Source of the DNA: Lentzea guizhouensis
GTDB lineage: Bacteria; Actinomycetota; Actinomycetes; Mycobacteriales; Pseudonocardiaceae
Reading direction: 5' to 3'
Length of the DNA stretch: 64,000 bases
NCBI RefSeq assembly: GCF_001701025.1
Contig: NZ_CP016793.1
Location: forward strand, 4,898,001-4,962,000
Numbering within the stretch: position 1 is the first letter of the stretch; each line of letters begins with the position of its first letter. A program made the translations under genes and the position numbers. The notes beneath the pieces are model-generated. The model saw only the letters and a list, made by a program, of their open reading frames with translations, had not been told where the DNA came from and searched no databases. Shown here in pieces: positions 16,784-25,594 of this stretch.

Positions 16784-17926
16784 ATGGCACGGTGGAGTCC
16801 ACTTGCGTTAGTCATCGGTCTGTTGGCGGCGGTCGGCCTGTACGGGGCGACCACCGCGACCGCGGCCGAACCGCTGACCGTCACCCAGGCGATCGCGCAG
16901 CAGAACGGGTCATCCGCGACCGTCAGGGGATACGTCGTCGGACAGCCCACCGCGACCACCACCGTCGTCCGTTCGGGGTTCCCGAACGACTACGCGCTCG
17001 CGCTGGCGGACAGCGCGGCCGAGACCGGCACCTCCCGCATGGTCTACGTGCAGATCTCGTCGGCGTTCCGTGCCGCGTGGGGCCTGAAGACCAACCCGTC
17101 GTTGTTGGGCAAGCGCATCGACGTGACGGGCTCCCTGAACGCGTACTTCTCGCACGCCGGTCTGACGTCGTCCACGGCGTTCGCGTTCGTCGGCACCACG
17201 ACGCCGCCCACCACGTCGACCACGACATCGCCGCCACCCAGCGGTGACTACTACGCGGCGGCCGCGGGCAAGACCGGTCCGGCGTTGAAGACCGCGCTGC
17301 ACGGCATCATCCGCAACCAGACCAAGCTCAGCTACGACCAGGTCTGGGAGGCGCTGAAGGTCACCGACCAGGACCCGAACAACTCCGCGAACGTGATCCT
17401 GCTGTACAGCGGCCGCTCGCAGGCGAAGACCTCGAACGGCGGCAACGCGAACGACTGGAACCGCGAGCACGTCTGGGCCAAGTCGCACGGTGACTTCGGC
17501 ACCGCCACCGGCCCGGGCACCGACGTCCACCACCTGCGGCCGGAGGACGTGTCCGTCAACGCCGACCGCGGCAACAAGGACTTCGACAACGGCGGCACCG
17601 CCCGCACCGAGGCACCCGGCAACTACGGCGACGCCGACTCGTGGGAACCGCGCAACGCCGTGAAGGGCGACGTCGCGCGCATGCTGTTCTACATGGCCGT
17701 GCGCTACGAGGGCACCGACGGCTTCCAGAACCTGGAGATGAACAACTCGGTCAGCAACGGCACCGCGCCCTACCACGGCAAGCTCTCGGTCCTGCTGCAG
17801 TGGCACCAGCAGGACCCGCCGGACGCGTTCGAACAGCGGCGCAACCAGGTCATCTACGACCAGTTCCAGCGCAACCGCAACCCGTTCATCGACCACCCGG
17901 AGTGGGTCGCCGCTATCTGGAGCTGA
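16784..17926 (+). CDS. Secreted endonuclease I family nuclease with OB-fold domain
   Basis: A 380-residue secreted nuclease. A signal peptide (residues ~1-30, ending ATTATAAEP) leads into an OB-fold-like domain with VTQAIAQQNGSSATVRGYVVG. A Thr/Pro-rich linker (TTPPTTSTTTSPPP) follows, then the endonuclease I domain with WNREHVWAKSHGDFG and TDVHHLRPEDVSVNADRGN, which include the His-Asn-Asn metal site. It should cut extracellular DNA or RNA nonspecifically for nutrient recovery or competition. ATG 16784 is preferred over GTG 16778 because GGGGAG is better spaced. The last 14 bases overlap the NUDIX gene on the other strand. Confidence 0.88.
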   Translation: MARWSPLALVIGLLAAVGLYGATTATAAEPLTVTQAIAQQNGSSATVRGYVVGQPTATTTVVRSGFPNDYALALADSAAETGTSRMVYVQISSAFRAAWGLKTNPSLLGKRIDVTGSLNAYFSHAGLTSSTAFAFVGTTTPPTTSTTTSPPPSGDYYAAAAGKTGPALKTALHGIIRNQTKLSYDQVWEALKVTDQDPNNSANVILLYSGRSQAKTSNGGNANDWNREHVWAKSHGDFGTATGPGTDVHHLRPEDVSVNADRGNKDFDNGGTARTEAPGNYGDADSWEPRNAVKGDVARMLFYMAVRYEGTDGFQNLEMNNSVSNGTAPYHGKLSVLLQWHQQDPPDAFEQRRNQVIYDQFQRNRNPFIDHPEWVAAIWS

Positions 17927-18359
17927 GCCGTTCGAGGAAGGGGCGTTGCGCGGAGACGATCTTCGCGCTCGCCTCCTCCAGGCCGAACCACTGCACCCGG
18001 TCGACCTCGGGGAACGTCTTCTTCTGCCCGGACCTGGGCGGCCACTCCATCTCGAACGTGCCGGGCGTGACCAGGGCCGGGTCGAGGTCACCCTCCAGCG
18101 CCCAGACCGTGATGACCTTGCCGGAGCCCTTGGCCTCGCCGAGCGGGATCAGCTCACCGTCCGGCACCTCCAAGCCGAGCTCCTCGGCGAACTCACGCCG
18201 CGCCGCCGCCTCCGGCGTCTCGTCCTCGGTGTACTCGCCCTTCGGCACGGACCACGCACCGGCGTCCTTGCGCGCCCAGAACGGGCCGCCCATGTGCCCG
18301 AGGAGCACCTCGAGCTGCTGGTGTCGTCTGAAGAGCAGGATCCCGGCCGACCGTTTCAT
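17913..18359 (-). CDS. NUDIX hydrolase
   Basis: A 148-residue NUDIX enzyme. The full box is visible at about residues 43-65: GEYTEDETPEAAARREFAEE followed by LGL, matching G-x5-E-x7-RE-x2-EE-x-G. Its N-terminus (KRSAGILLFRR) and WSVPKGE are typical of the diphosphohydrolase subgroup with a C-terminal WPPRSGQKKTFPEVDRVQWF segment. The substrate is a nucleoside diphosphate derivative or dinucleoside polyphosphate. ATG 18359 lies 10 bases from the divergent polymerase start, so both transcripts must have very short leaders or overlapping promoters. Confidence 0.88.
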   Translation of the reverse strand: MKRSAGILLFRRHQQLEVLLGHMGGPFWARKDAGAWSVPKGEYTEDETPEAAARREFAEELGLEVPDGELIPLGEAKGSGKVITVWALEGDLDPALVTPGTFEMEWPPRSGQKKTFPEVDRVQWFGLEEASAKIVSAQRPFLERLSSR

Positions 18360-18369
18360 ACTGTCCAGC

Positions 18370-19431
18370 ATGGCGGACTGGGTCCTGCACGTGGACCTCG
18401 ACCAGTTCATCGCGGCGGTCGAGGTCCTGCGCGATCCGTCGTTGCGTGGCAAGCCCGTGGTGGTGGGCGGCAACGGCGACCCGACCGAACGCGCCGTCGT
18501 GGCCACCGCCTCGTACGAAGCGCGCGCGTACGGCGTGCACTCCGGCATGCCGCTGCGAACGGCGTTCAAGAAACTGCCGGACGCCGTGTTCCTGCCCGCC
18601 GACCACACGCTCTATGAAGCGGCATCAGCCGATGTGATGGCCGTGCTGCGTTCGTTCCCCGTCGTCGTCGAGGTGCTGGGCTGGGACGAGGCGTTCGTCG
18701 GCGCCACCGTCGACGACCCCTTCGACCTGGCCCGCTCGCTGCAGGCCGCGGTGCTGTCCTCGACCGGCCTGCACTGCTCGGTCGGCATCGGCGACAACAA
18801 GCTGCGCGCCAAGCTCGCCACCGACTTCGGCAAGCCCGCCGGCGTGTTCCGGCTGGTGCGCGCGAACTGGGTCGAGGTGATGGGCCACCGCCCGACCTCC
18901 GCACTGTGGGGCATCGGCACCAAAACCGCCCGCAAGCTGGCCGAACTGGGCGTAGCGACGGTGACCGACCTGGCAACCGCCGACGTCGACGTCCTGGCCG
19001 CCCGCTTCGGCCCGCGCATGGGCCCGTACTTCCGTTCGGTCGCTCAGGGCGCCGGCGACACCGTGGTCAGCGCGACCCCGTGGGTCGTGAAGTCCCGCTC
19101 GCACGAAAAAACCTTCCAACAGGATCTCGCCTCGATGGACGACATCCGGCGCGAGGTCGTCGCACTGGCTCACCAGGTCGCTCTCGACGTGGTCACCGAG
19201 GGCCGCCCAGCCGTGCGCGTCGGCGTGAAGGTGCGCTTCGTGCCGTTCTTCACCAAGGTCCGCTCGATGAAACTACCTGCGCCGACGTCCTCCGGTCCGG
19301 AGCTCGCGGACGCCGCTCTGGTCGTGCTCGGCCGCTTCGACCACGGCCGCCCAGTACGTCTTCTGGGGGTGCGTGCAGAATTCTCCGACGATGATGTCGA
19401 ACCGACTCCTTCTTCTTCGACGTATGAGTAA
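18370..19431 (+). CDS. dinB: Y-family DNA polymerase IV
   Basis: A 353-residue Y-family translesion polymerase. It has VLHVDLDQFIAAVEV (first catalytic Asp), VVVGGNGDPTERAVVATASYEAR (the YxAR steric gate region), EVLGWDEAFVGA (catalytic Asp-Glu pair), CSVGIGDNKLRAKLATDFGKP in the palm, LWGIGTKTARKLAELGV (helix-hairpin-helix) and a C-terminal little-finger domain. GWDEAF replaces the common SIDEAF but keeps both acidic residues. There is no obvious beta-clamp motif at the C-terminus. No LexA box is seen upstream. Confidence 0.9.
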   Translation: MADWVLHVDLDQFIAAVEVLRDPSLRGKPVVVGGNGDPTERAVVATASYEARAYGVHSGMPLRTAFKKLPDAVFLPADHTLYEAASADVMAVLRSFPVVVEVLGWDEAFVGATVDDPFDLARSLQAAVLSSTGLHCSVGIGDNKLRAKLATDFGKPAGVFRLVRANWVEVMGHRPTSALWGIGTKTARKLAELGVATVTDLATADVDVLAARFGPRMGPYFRSVAQGAGDTVVSATPWVVKSRSHEKTFQQDLASMDDIRREVVALAHQVALDVVTEGRPAVRVGVKVRFVPFFTKVRSMKLPAPTSSGPELADAALVVLGRFDHGRPVRLLGVRAEFSDDDVEPTPSSSTYE

Positions 19432-19460
19432 GTAGAGGATTTACCCGCAAGGAGAAGAAG

Positions 19461-19679
19461 ATGACCGCCACACTCACCCACCGCGACCGCTCCGTTCTGC
19501 GCGCCGTCGCCGCCGGCCGCTGCGAGATCACCGGCACCGCCCTGCTCGTCGACGGCCTGTGCTGCACCGACCAGTTCATCGGCCGCCGCCTGACCTCAGC
19601 GGGCCTGATCAGCAACACCCCCGGCCCCGCCGCCCTGACCTCAGCCGGCTACGCCGCCCTCGACCAGCTCGCCGCCTGA
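19461..19679 (+). CDS. Small winged-helix-like protein of unknown function
   Basis: A 72-residue protein with a strong ribosome-binding site (AAGGAGAAGAAG) just before ATG 19461. The sequence reads as three helices plus a hairpin (RDRSVLRAVAAGRCEITG, CTDQFIGRRLTSAGLI, LTSAGYAALDQL), consistent with a minimal winged-helix fold. CC dipeptide at residues 34-35. Similar short proteins are frequent in Pseudonocardiaceae, and I know of no assigned role. Its end overlaps the readthrough extension of the methyltransferase on the other strand by about 39 bases. Confidence 0.7.
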   Translation: MTATLTHRDRSVLRAVAAGRCEITGTALLVDGLCCTDQFIGRRLTSAGLISNTPGPAALTSAGYAALDQLAA

Positions 19680-20441
19680 GTCGTTCTTCCGGAAGATCCG
19701 CATCAGGAAGTAGTTCTCAAACCGATAGCCGCCGTCTGGCGTGCGGAACGGTTTCGCCGCTTTCCGGATCTTCTCCGCTGTCGCTTTCTCACCTTCGCTT
19801 TCGATGACGCGCTAATGGGCTCCCACGCTCATCATGCTGCGCACCATCACGCCATCGTCTTTGTGCTCCACCGGAATGTGGGTCGTCGACTGTTCGTCGG
19901 GTTCCGGCAGCCGTGCGTTCCTCCGCGTGCGCGGCCCACGCACCTCACGCCCCACCACCAGCAGATCGCTCACCTTCTGCGGATGCCACTCGCACACCAC
20001 CACGTAGTCCCTGCTCGTGCGCACCATCTCCGCAAACGCGTGCTCCGGGTTTTCCGCGAAGAACAACGCGTTGAACGCCGTGACGACGTCGAACTCGTCG
20101 TCCGGCCACGGCAACGTCCCCAGCGCCCCCAGCCGGAACTCCGCTTCAGGCGCCTGCTGCTCGGCTACCTCGATCATCCGCTGCGACGCGTCGACGCCGG
20201 TTGCTTCCGCATCCGCGTTCGTGGCCAGGCGGCAGAACTCGCCGCTGCCGCGGGCGAGGTCGAGCACTTTCGTGCCCGACCCGAGTCGGGTCCGCTCGAT
20301 GGCTTGTTGCCAGGTGGGCAATGAGATGGTGGCTCCGCGGGCGGCGCGTTCGGCGCGTTCGGCGGCGTTGCGGCCCCAGCGGTCGGCTTCGAGCTGCTGG
20401 GCTTCTGCGGCCGTGGCAGTCTGGTCGTGGCCTTTGCTCAT
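19641..20441 (-). pseudogene. SAM-dependent methyltransferase interrupted by an amber stop
   Basis: From ATG 20441 the frame encodes a class I methyltransferase: a helical start (QQLEADRWGRNAAERAE), VLDLARGSGEFCRLA (motif I, degenerate), TGVDASQRMIEVA (motif II) and FDVVTAFNALFFAENP. A TAG at 19812-19814 ends it at 209 residues. The same frame continues for 56 more codons to a TGA at 19641, with RVIESEGEKATAEKIRKAA and PFRTPDGGYRFENYFLMRIF, the conserved C-terminal end of such methyltransferases. So the TAG is a nonsense mutation in an otherwise intact reading frame. The part before it may still be made as a truncated protein. Confidence 0.65.
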
Positions 20442-21130
20442 GCCTCGATCTTCGGGATGGTTCGGTCTTTGTGTACTCCTAATGGGTGAACCGTGTCCTG
20501 ATTCGTCCTTGGTGTCGTCCCTTTTTCGTCCCGACTTCACGACCTCGATCGCCCGCAGATGAGGAAACGCGGGGGCGGCGCTGGACGGCTCGGCCGGCGC
20601 GGTGGTGAACGTCCGCCGTCACATGGAAGGAGGAGCCCGCCGATCCGCGATGGAGGAAGCCGAACGGGCTGTGCGAGCCAACGGAGTTCGCGACCCGCCT
20701 CCGCCGCGAGCCATGCAGCCCGCGCACTGAGCGTCGGCGTAAGGGCCTGCACTTCGGGCCGACCCGTGCGCGAGCCCGGACGATGCGCCAGCCCGACCCG
20801 TGCGCCCACCCGGACCGTTGCGCGAGCCTGGACCGGTGCGCTAGCCCAGACCGTGCGTCAGCCCGGACCGGTGCGCCAGCCCAGACCCGTGCATCGGCCC
20901 GGACCAGCCCGGCCAACCCGGTCCAGCCAGCTATCGCCCCGATGCGCCTGGACCCGCCCCGGCCCGGCGACCGCGATGCACGCCGCCCTGCGGCGGCGTC
21001 GCAACTTGCCCGCCCCTGAGCCGGACTTCTCGTGGCTCGCCCCGCACCCGCCGCGCCTCGGACCCGAGCCCACCCGCTCGGCCTCTCCGTCCCTGGGCAA
21101 CTTCCAAATCCGTTGGCCCCGGTCAGGACC
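20442..21130. other. Gene-poor stretch of about 690 bases
   Basis: No convincing gene is seen. All frames are short or Arg/Pro-rich, and no ribosome-binding site precedes a frame with protein-like composition. It contains the promoter side of the methyltransferase, a short open frame at about 20624-20731 (MEGGARRSAMEEAERAV..., 35 codons) of doubtful value, and an array of 18-base repeats at 20766-20908. It could be the remains of a deleted gene. Confidence 0.5.
20766..20908. repeat. Imperfect 18-base tandem repeat array
   Basis: About eight diverged copies of a 16-19 base unit close to GTGCGCCAGCCCGGACCG follow one another directly. Copies differ at 2-5 positions. There are no constant spacers and no unit palindrome, so it is a minisatellite rather than a CRISPR array. 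It lies between the methyltransferase remnant and the hypothetical gene at 21131. Confidence 0.65.
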
Positions 21131-22045
21131 ATGGATCCCATGACCCCACTGACCCGCGTCCTGCGCACCCTCGGCGGGCCTGCGGTGCTGGACGCCCTCG
21201 CTCGCCTGTCCGGCAGCGAGCTCACCACCGCCTTGCTGGCCCTGATGCGCCGCCGCGCCGATGCGTTGTCGCCCGCGGACGTCTTGCGCCGCTACCGGTC
21301 CGACCGATTCGTCGCGCCGTACGCCTTGTCGTTCGCCGACTTGCGCGCCGCCGAGGATCGTTTGCTCGCCGCCTTGCCCGCGTCGTTCTCGGTGGTCGGT
21401 CTTGCGCCCGTTGTGCCGCTTGGCACCTGTTCGGTGGTTGCGGCGGTTGACCAGAACAACGTCCTGTCGACCGTGCGCGGCACCGAGGTGGCTGCCGACC
21501 CGACCAACGCGCTCGCACTGGAGGCGGCGGTGCGGCGTGCCGATGTCGCCGCACGCACGGACGCTGCTGCACGTGCCGATGCCGGTGCGCGTGCCGGTGA
21601 CGTCGTGCGGCTTGCCGGCGTGCAGCGGGTCGTGCGGGCCCAGCGGTTCGAAGGCACTGGCCGGTTTGCCCACTTCACCTTGTTCGGTGCGGTGACGGCC
21701 GGTCGGGACCGCGGGTCCCTTGCGTTCGAGCGCGAGGCGTTTGAGGAGCACCTTGCGTTTCTGCGGGAGGCGTGTGGCGACGTCGAGGTGCGGGTCAGCG
21801 TGGTGGACCCGCGGTTCGAGGCGTTGCGCGGCGGGTTGGTGGTGGACCCGTCGCGCGGTGCCGGCTACTACCAGGGGTTGTGCTTCAAGGTGTTCCTGCA
21901 CGGGGAGGAGATCGGTGACGGCGGCTTTGTCGACTGGACCCAGCGGCTGCTCGGCAACCGGAAGGAGCGGTTGCTGATCAGTGGTGTTGGGGTGGACCGG
22001 TTTGCGGCGGTCGCCGGGGTGGGTGAGCTGCCGGGCGGGGACTAG
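21131..22045 (+). CDS. Conserved-looking protein of unknown function
   Basis: A 304-residue protein I do not recognise. The N-terminal half is helical and Arg/Ala/Leu-rich (LTRVLRTLGGPAVLDALARL, LTTALLALMRRRADALSPAD). A middle segment contains VVGLAPVVPLGTCSVVAAVDQNN. Next is an Ala-rich helical stretch with Ala-Asp repeats (ARTDAAARADAGARAGDVVRL). The C-terminal half has mixed alpha/beta character (HFTLFGAVTAGRDRGSLAFE, VRVSVVDPRFEALRGGLVVD, YYQGLCFKVFLHGEEIGDGG). PLGTCS and the C-terminal block faintly recall class II synthetase-like folds, a guess only. There is no signal peptide. The start is ATG 21131, with weak ribosome-binding sequence. Confidence 0.6.
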   Translation: MDPMTPLTRVLRTLGGPAVLDALARLSGSELTTALLALMRRRADALSPADVLRRYRSDRFVAPYALSFADLRAAEDRLLAALPASFSVVGLAPVVPLGTCSVVAAVDQNNVLSTVRGTEVAADPTNALALEAAVRRADVAARTDAAARADAGARAGDVVRLAGVQRVVRAQRFEGTGRFAHFTLFGAVTAGRDRGSLAFEREAFEEHLAFLREACGDVEVRVSVVDPRFEALRGGLVVDPSRGAGYYQGLCFKVFLHGEEIGDGGFVDWTQRLLGNRKERLLISGVGVDRFAAVAGVGELPGGD

Positions 22046-22923
22046 CGGGAGGCGTAGCGCTTGGTGAGTTCCTCCTCTCGGGCGGTGGGCCACGGGCAGC
22101 GGATGTCGCCTTGGGTGGCGGCGAAGAAGAGTTCCATGTGGACGTGCCAGGCGGCGAGAGCTTCTGGGCCGTGGGCGTTTTTGTGGAACAGGGTGGCTGT
22201 GGTGCCCTGCAGGTGTTCGTGTTGGAACTCCCAGCGCACGACGCCCTGAGGGGTGCCGTCCTGGAGCCATTCGTACTCCAGCAGGTGGGGGGCCTCGGCG
22301 CGGGTGATGCGGCCGGGGGTGATGCCGGGGTGGGCGGCGCGCGGTGGGACGGTGGCGGTGGTGCCCTCGGTGAGCAGGGACCAGACGTCGTCGAGCGGGG
22401 TCCAGACGAGGTCGCGGGCGAAGTGGATGCCGTCGGCGGCGTCGGTGCCCTCGTCGAGGCCGAACTTCGCGATGTAGTGCTCGATGCGGGAGAGCCACTC
22501 GGTCGGTGGGGTGAACTCGGTGCCGTCGGCGTGGGCGACTAGGGCGTCGAGGCAGGTGATCCAGCCGGGGACGTCGCGGCCGACGGACAGCTTCGACGTG
22601 ACGACCGCGGTGAACACCAGCAGGCAGCCGTCGTCCTGCGGCAGGATCTCGAAGCGCAGCACGTCGTTGGCCCAGCGGAAGGCGAAGACCTTCGGCGGGT
22701 CGGACTCGAGGAGCTCGCCCTCGCCGCCATTGGCGTCGACCGGTGCGGCGTCCGGGAACGTGAAGTGCAGCGTGCGGCCGTCGATCGTGACCTCGGCCGG
22801 GAACCAGTGCTTCATCTCGGCCGGTTCGGTGACCACCCGCCAGACCTTCTCCGGCGAGTGCCGCAGCCGGCGCTCGAAGCGCAGCACGGGTTTGCCCTCG
22901 ATCATCTGCAGTTCCGCGTCCAC
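22042..22923 (-). CDS. SRPBCC (AHSA1/START-like) protein, two domains
   Basis: A 293-residue protein with an AHSA1-type SRPBCC domain in the first half: FERRLRHSPEKVWRVVTEPA, MKHWFPAEV, HFTFPDAAP and FRWANDVLRFEI, then DVPGWITCLDALVAH. A second diverged copy follows (FARDLVWTPLDDVWSLLTEG, YEWLQDGTPQGVVRWEFQHE). These helix-grip proteins bind hydrophobic ligands. The gene begins 4 bases after the ArsR gene ends, the common ArsR-SRPBCC pair in actinomycetes. Its last 4 bases overlap the convergent gene. Confidence 0.85.
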   Translation of the reverse strand: MDAELQMIEGKPVLRFERRLRHSPEKVWRVVTEPAEMKHWFPAEVTIDGRTLHFTFPDAAPVDANGGEGELLESDPPKVFAFRWANDVLRFEILPQDDGCLLVFTAVVTSKLSVGRDVPGWITCLDALVAHADGTEFTPPTEWLSRIEHYIAKFGLDEGTDAADGIHFARDLVWTPLDDVWSLLTEGTTATVPPRAAHPGITPGRITRAEAPHLLEYEWLQDGTPQGVVRWEFQHEHLQGTTATLFHKNAHGPEALAAWHVHMELFFAATQGDIRCPWPTAREEELTKRYASR

Positions 22924-22926
22924 GGG

Positions 22927-23238
22927 TCAGTCCCCTTCGATCTCGTCGAGCCGGCGTTCGAGTGCGTCCAGGCTCTTCTCCCACATCGCGCGGTAGGGCG
23001 CGAGCCAGGCCTCGACCTCCGCCAGCGGGCGCGGGTTGACCCGGTACCAGCGGCGTTGGGCGTCCGTGCGCACCTCGACCAGGCCGGCCTCGCGCAGCAC
23101 CTTGAGGTGCTTCGACACGGTCGGCTGGGTCAGCGTCAGCCGGTCGACGAGGTCGCCGACCGGCTGCTCGCGTTCACGCAGCAGGTCGAGGATCTCCCGG
23201 CGACTCGGATCCGCCAGCACGGCGAAGGTAGATGCCAT
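22927..23238 (-). CDS. ArsR family transcriptional regulator
   Basis: A 103-residue winged-helix regulator: FAVLADPSRREILDLLRERE, then VGDLVDRLTLTQPTVSKHLK as the recognition helix, and AGLVEVRTDAQRRWYRV as the wing. There are no metal-binding Cys pairs, so it is of the non-metal type that accompanies AHSA1 genes. Start ATG 23238. The upstream region holds imperfect GCCA/TGGC symmetry that could be its binding site. Confidence 0.87.
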   Translation of the reverse strand: MASTFAVLADPSRREILDLLREREQPVGDLVDRLTLTQPTVSKHLKVLREAGLVEVRTDAQRRWYRVNPRPLAEVEAWLAPYRAMWEKSLDALERRLDEIEGD

Positions 23239-23303
23239 GCCAGCAATATAGCTGAGGTGGCATATGAGCGCTCGGTGTGCCCGTCCCCGCGGGCTCGAAG
23301 CGG

Positions 23304-23759
23304 TCAGTCGATCAAGCGAACGGCCACCTCCGTGGTCCACTTGTGCGGGTCGGGTTCTACCGCCGGGTCGGTGAAGAACGTCTCCAGGCGCGCGCCCCAG
23401 CTGTCGCCGGCGCGGTCGAACGGCAGGTCGCGGGCGAGGAGCCGCTCGGTCACCTCGAGAAGGCCGTCCGGGTGGCCCACGTGCGTCTCCACCGCGTACC
23501 GACCGGCCGGCAGCGTCGAACAGAACACGTCGCCGGCCGCGGGCACCTCGGCGATGGTGGGGATGGCGGCCTCCGCCTCGAACTCGGTGCCCGTCACGCG
23601 TAAGTACCGGAGGAACGGTGCTCCGAGGATCGGTAACTCCCGATCGGCCAGCCACTGCATGACCTCTCCGAAGCGGTCGGCGATCTTGCCGAACGTCTCC
23701 AGCGTCACCGTGCCCTTGATCGCCGCGTAGGGCTGCTCTTCCCGTGTTTCGATGTCCAT
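23304..23759 (-). CDS. GyrI-like small-molecule-binding protein
   Basis: A 151-residue protein of the GyrI-like/effector-binding fold: MDIETREEQPYAAIKGTVTL, a middle GAPFLRYL, AEAAIPTIAEVPAAGDVFCS, and PAGRYAVETHVGHPDGL. The fold is that of SOUL/BmrR ligand domains, here without a DNA-binding part. It probably senses or hydrolyses small lipophilic compounds. It stands alone and is divergent from the aminotransferase gene. Confidence 0.8.
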   Translation of the reverse strand: MDIETREEQPYAAIKGTVTLETFGKIADRFGEVMQWLADRELPILGAPFLRYLRVTGTEFEAEAAIPTIAEVPAAGDVFCSTLPAGRYAVETHVGHPDGLLEVTERLLARDLPFDRAGDSWGARLETFFTDPAVEPDPHKWTTEVAVRLID

Positions 23760-23834
23760 GGGTCCAAACTAGCCACGACCCCTGACAAAAAATCCGCGAT
23801 CGGCTGGAGCCTCGCTGCGGATACCGTGGCGTTC

Positions 23835-24971
23835 ATGCCCCGCGCCCTCGACGTCGCCAGTTCCCCGGTGCGCGACCTGCTCGCGCTCACCTCCCGTCCC
23901 GAGGTCATCTCCTTCGCAGGCGGGCTTCCCGCGCCCGAACTGTTCGACCTGGACGGTCTGCGCATCGCCTACGACAAGGCGTTGCAGGACCGTTCAGTGC
24001 TGCAATACGCGCCCACAGAAGGAAATTCCACGTTGCGTGGGCTGATCTGCGAGCGGCTGACCGGCCGCGGACTGCCCACATCGGACGTCCTCGTGACCAC
24101 CGGTTCGCAGCAGGCGCTCACGCTGGTCGCCACGGCACTGCTGGAGCCCGGCGCCGTCGTGGCGGTGGAGGAGCCGACGTATTTGGCTGCGCTGCAATGC
24201 TTCCAGATGGTGGGAGCCCGCGTGGTGCCGGTCGCGAGCGACGCCGACGGGCTGGTTCCGGGTTCGCTGCGTGAGGTCGTGGCCACGCACCGTCCGTCGC
24301 TGCTCTACCTCGTGCCGACGTTCGCGAACCCGACCGGCCGCACGCTGTCGGCCACGCGGCGGGCCGAGGTCGCCGACATCGCCGCGGCCGCCGGTCTGTG
24401 GGTGGTCGAGGACGACCCGTACGGCGAGCTCCGCTACCGGGGTGACGCGGTCGCACCGCTCGCATCGATCAGCGATCGAACGATCTACCTGGGCAGCTTC
24501 TCGAAGATCGGCGCGCCCGGCATGCGGCTCGGGTGGTTGCGGGCGCCCGCGGACCTGCTGCGGGCGTTGGTGATCGTGAAGCAGGCTGCCGACCTGCACA
24601 CGTCCACTGTGGACCAGGCAGCGGCGGCGGTGTACCTGGCGCACAACGACCTCGACGCGCACGTTGCGCGGTTGTGCGCCGAGTACGGGCGGCGGCGGGA
24701 CGCGATGATCGGTGCGCTGCCCGCGACCGTTCCTCCCGGTACGACGTGGACCGACCCGGACGGCGGGATGTTCGTGTGGCTGCGGTTGCCGGGGGAGGTG
24801 GACGCCGCGGTCTTGGTGAAACAGGCGTTGGAGCACGATGTGGCCTTCGTGCCCGGTGCGTCGTTCTTCGCGACCACGCCGGACCACGCAACACTGCGGA
24901 TGTCGTTCACCAGCAACACTTCCGATGGGATCGCGGAGGGCATGGCGCGGCTGGCGAAGGTGCTGAGGTGA
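23835..24971 (+). CDS. PLP-dependent aminotransferase, class I/II
   Basis: A 378-residue LysN/ARO8-type aminotransferase without the N-terminal GntR domain. It has VISFAGGLPAPELFD, LQYAPTEGNSTLR, TTGSQQALTLVATALLEPG, PTFANPTGRTLS, VVEDDPYGELRYRG, and YLGSFSKIGAPGMRLGWL with the PLP lysine. The likely reaction is 2-oxoglutarate-linked transamination of an aromatic, branched-chain or alpha-aminoadipate substrate. ATG 23835 is preferred to GTG 23826. The stop overlaps the next start (GTGA), so the downstream methyltransferase is coupled. Confidence 0.9.
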   Translation: MPRALDVASSPVRDLLALTSRPEVISFAGGLPAPELFDLDGLRIAYDKALQDRSVLQYAPTEGNSTLRGLICERLTGRGLPTSDVLVTTGSQQALTLVATALLEPGAVVAVEEPTYLAALQCFQMVGARVVPVASDADGLVPGSLREVVATHRPSLLYLVPTFANPTGRTLSATRRAEVADIAAAAGLWVVEDDPYGELRYRGDAVAPLASISDRTIYLGSFSKIGAPGMRLGWLRAPADLLRALVIVKQAADLHTSTVDQAAAAVYLAHNDLDAHVARLCAEYGRRRDAMIGALPATVPPGTTWTDPDGGMFVWLRLPGEVDAAVLVKQALEHDVAFVPGASFFATTPDHATLRMSFTSNTSDGIAEGMARLAKVLR

Positions 24972-25594
24972 GTTTGCTGGACGACGAGACGCTGTGGCGT
25001 TCGTCGGTCGTCGCGAACTGCGCCATGAACCGCGAGCGCGGTCTGGCCGGGTACCGCCGCGAGCTCGGGGTGTCGCTGGAGCTCGCGCCCGGCACGCGGT
25101 GGGTGGATCTTTGTTGTGGCACGGGCAAAGCGCTGGCGGAGGCGGCGCGCGAGGACCTGGCGGTCGTGGGCGTGGACCTGGTCGACCACCACATGCCGGA
25201 ACGTCCTGGGCTGCGGTTCGTGGTCGCGCCGGTCGACCAGTGGGAACCGGCTGAGCCGGTCGACCTCGTGACGTGTGTGCACGGGTTGCACTACGTGGGC
25301 GACAAGCTGGGCATGCTGACGCGTGCGGTGTCATGGCTCGCGCCGGGTGGTTTGTTCGTCGCGAACTTCGACATCGCGAGCGTGCGTCGGGCCGATGGCA
25401 GCCCATACGGCCGTGTGCTCACCAAGGCGTTGCGCGCGGCCGGGTTCGTTTATGACACGCGACGACGTCTTGTCAGCTTCAGCGGTGCGGGGCGGCCGAC
25501 GGTGCCGTTCAGCTATCTGGGCGCGGACGACCGGGCCGGCCCCAACTACACGGGGCAGCCTGCCGTGCATTCCTGTTACGAGGCCGTCAGCTGA
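24968..25594 (+). CDS. Class I SAM-dependent methyltransferase
   Basis: A 208-residue methyltransferase. [16 protein letters not shown] is motif [14 protein letters not shown] is motif II, and [16 protein letters not shown] with FDIAS follow in the expected order. The start is GTG 24968, overlapping the aminotransferase stop by 4 bases, so the two are translated together and may serve one pathway. The acceptor is unknown. Its final 8 bases overlap the end of the RNase HI gene on the other strand. Confidence 0.8.
   Translation: MSLLDDETLWRSSVVANCAMNRERGLAGYRRELGVSLELAPGTRWVDLCCGTGKALAEAAREDLAVVGVDLVDHHMPERPGLRFVVAPVDQWEPAEPVDLVTCVHGLHYVGDKLGMLTRAVSWLAPGGLFVANFDIASVRRADGSPYGRVLTKALRAAGFVYDTRRRLVSFSGAGRPTVPFSYLGADDRAGPNYTGQPAVHSCYEAVS

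Noticed and set aside
20766..20908. CRISPR array
   Set aside because: Units are directly adjacent, diverged and only ~18 bases, with no spacers and no cas genes nearby.
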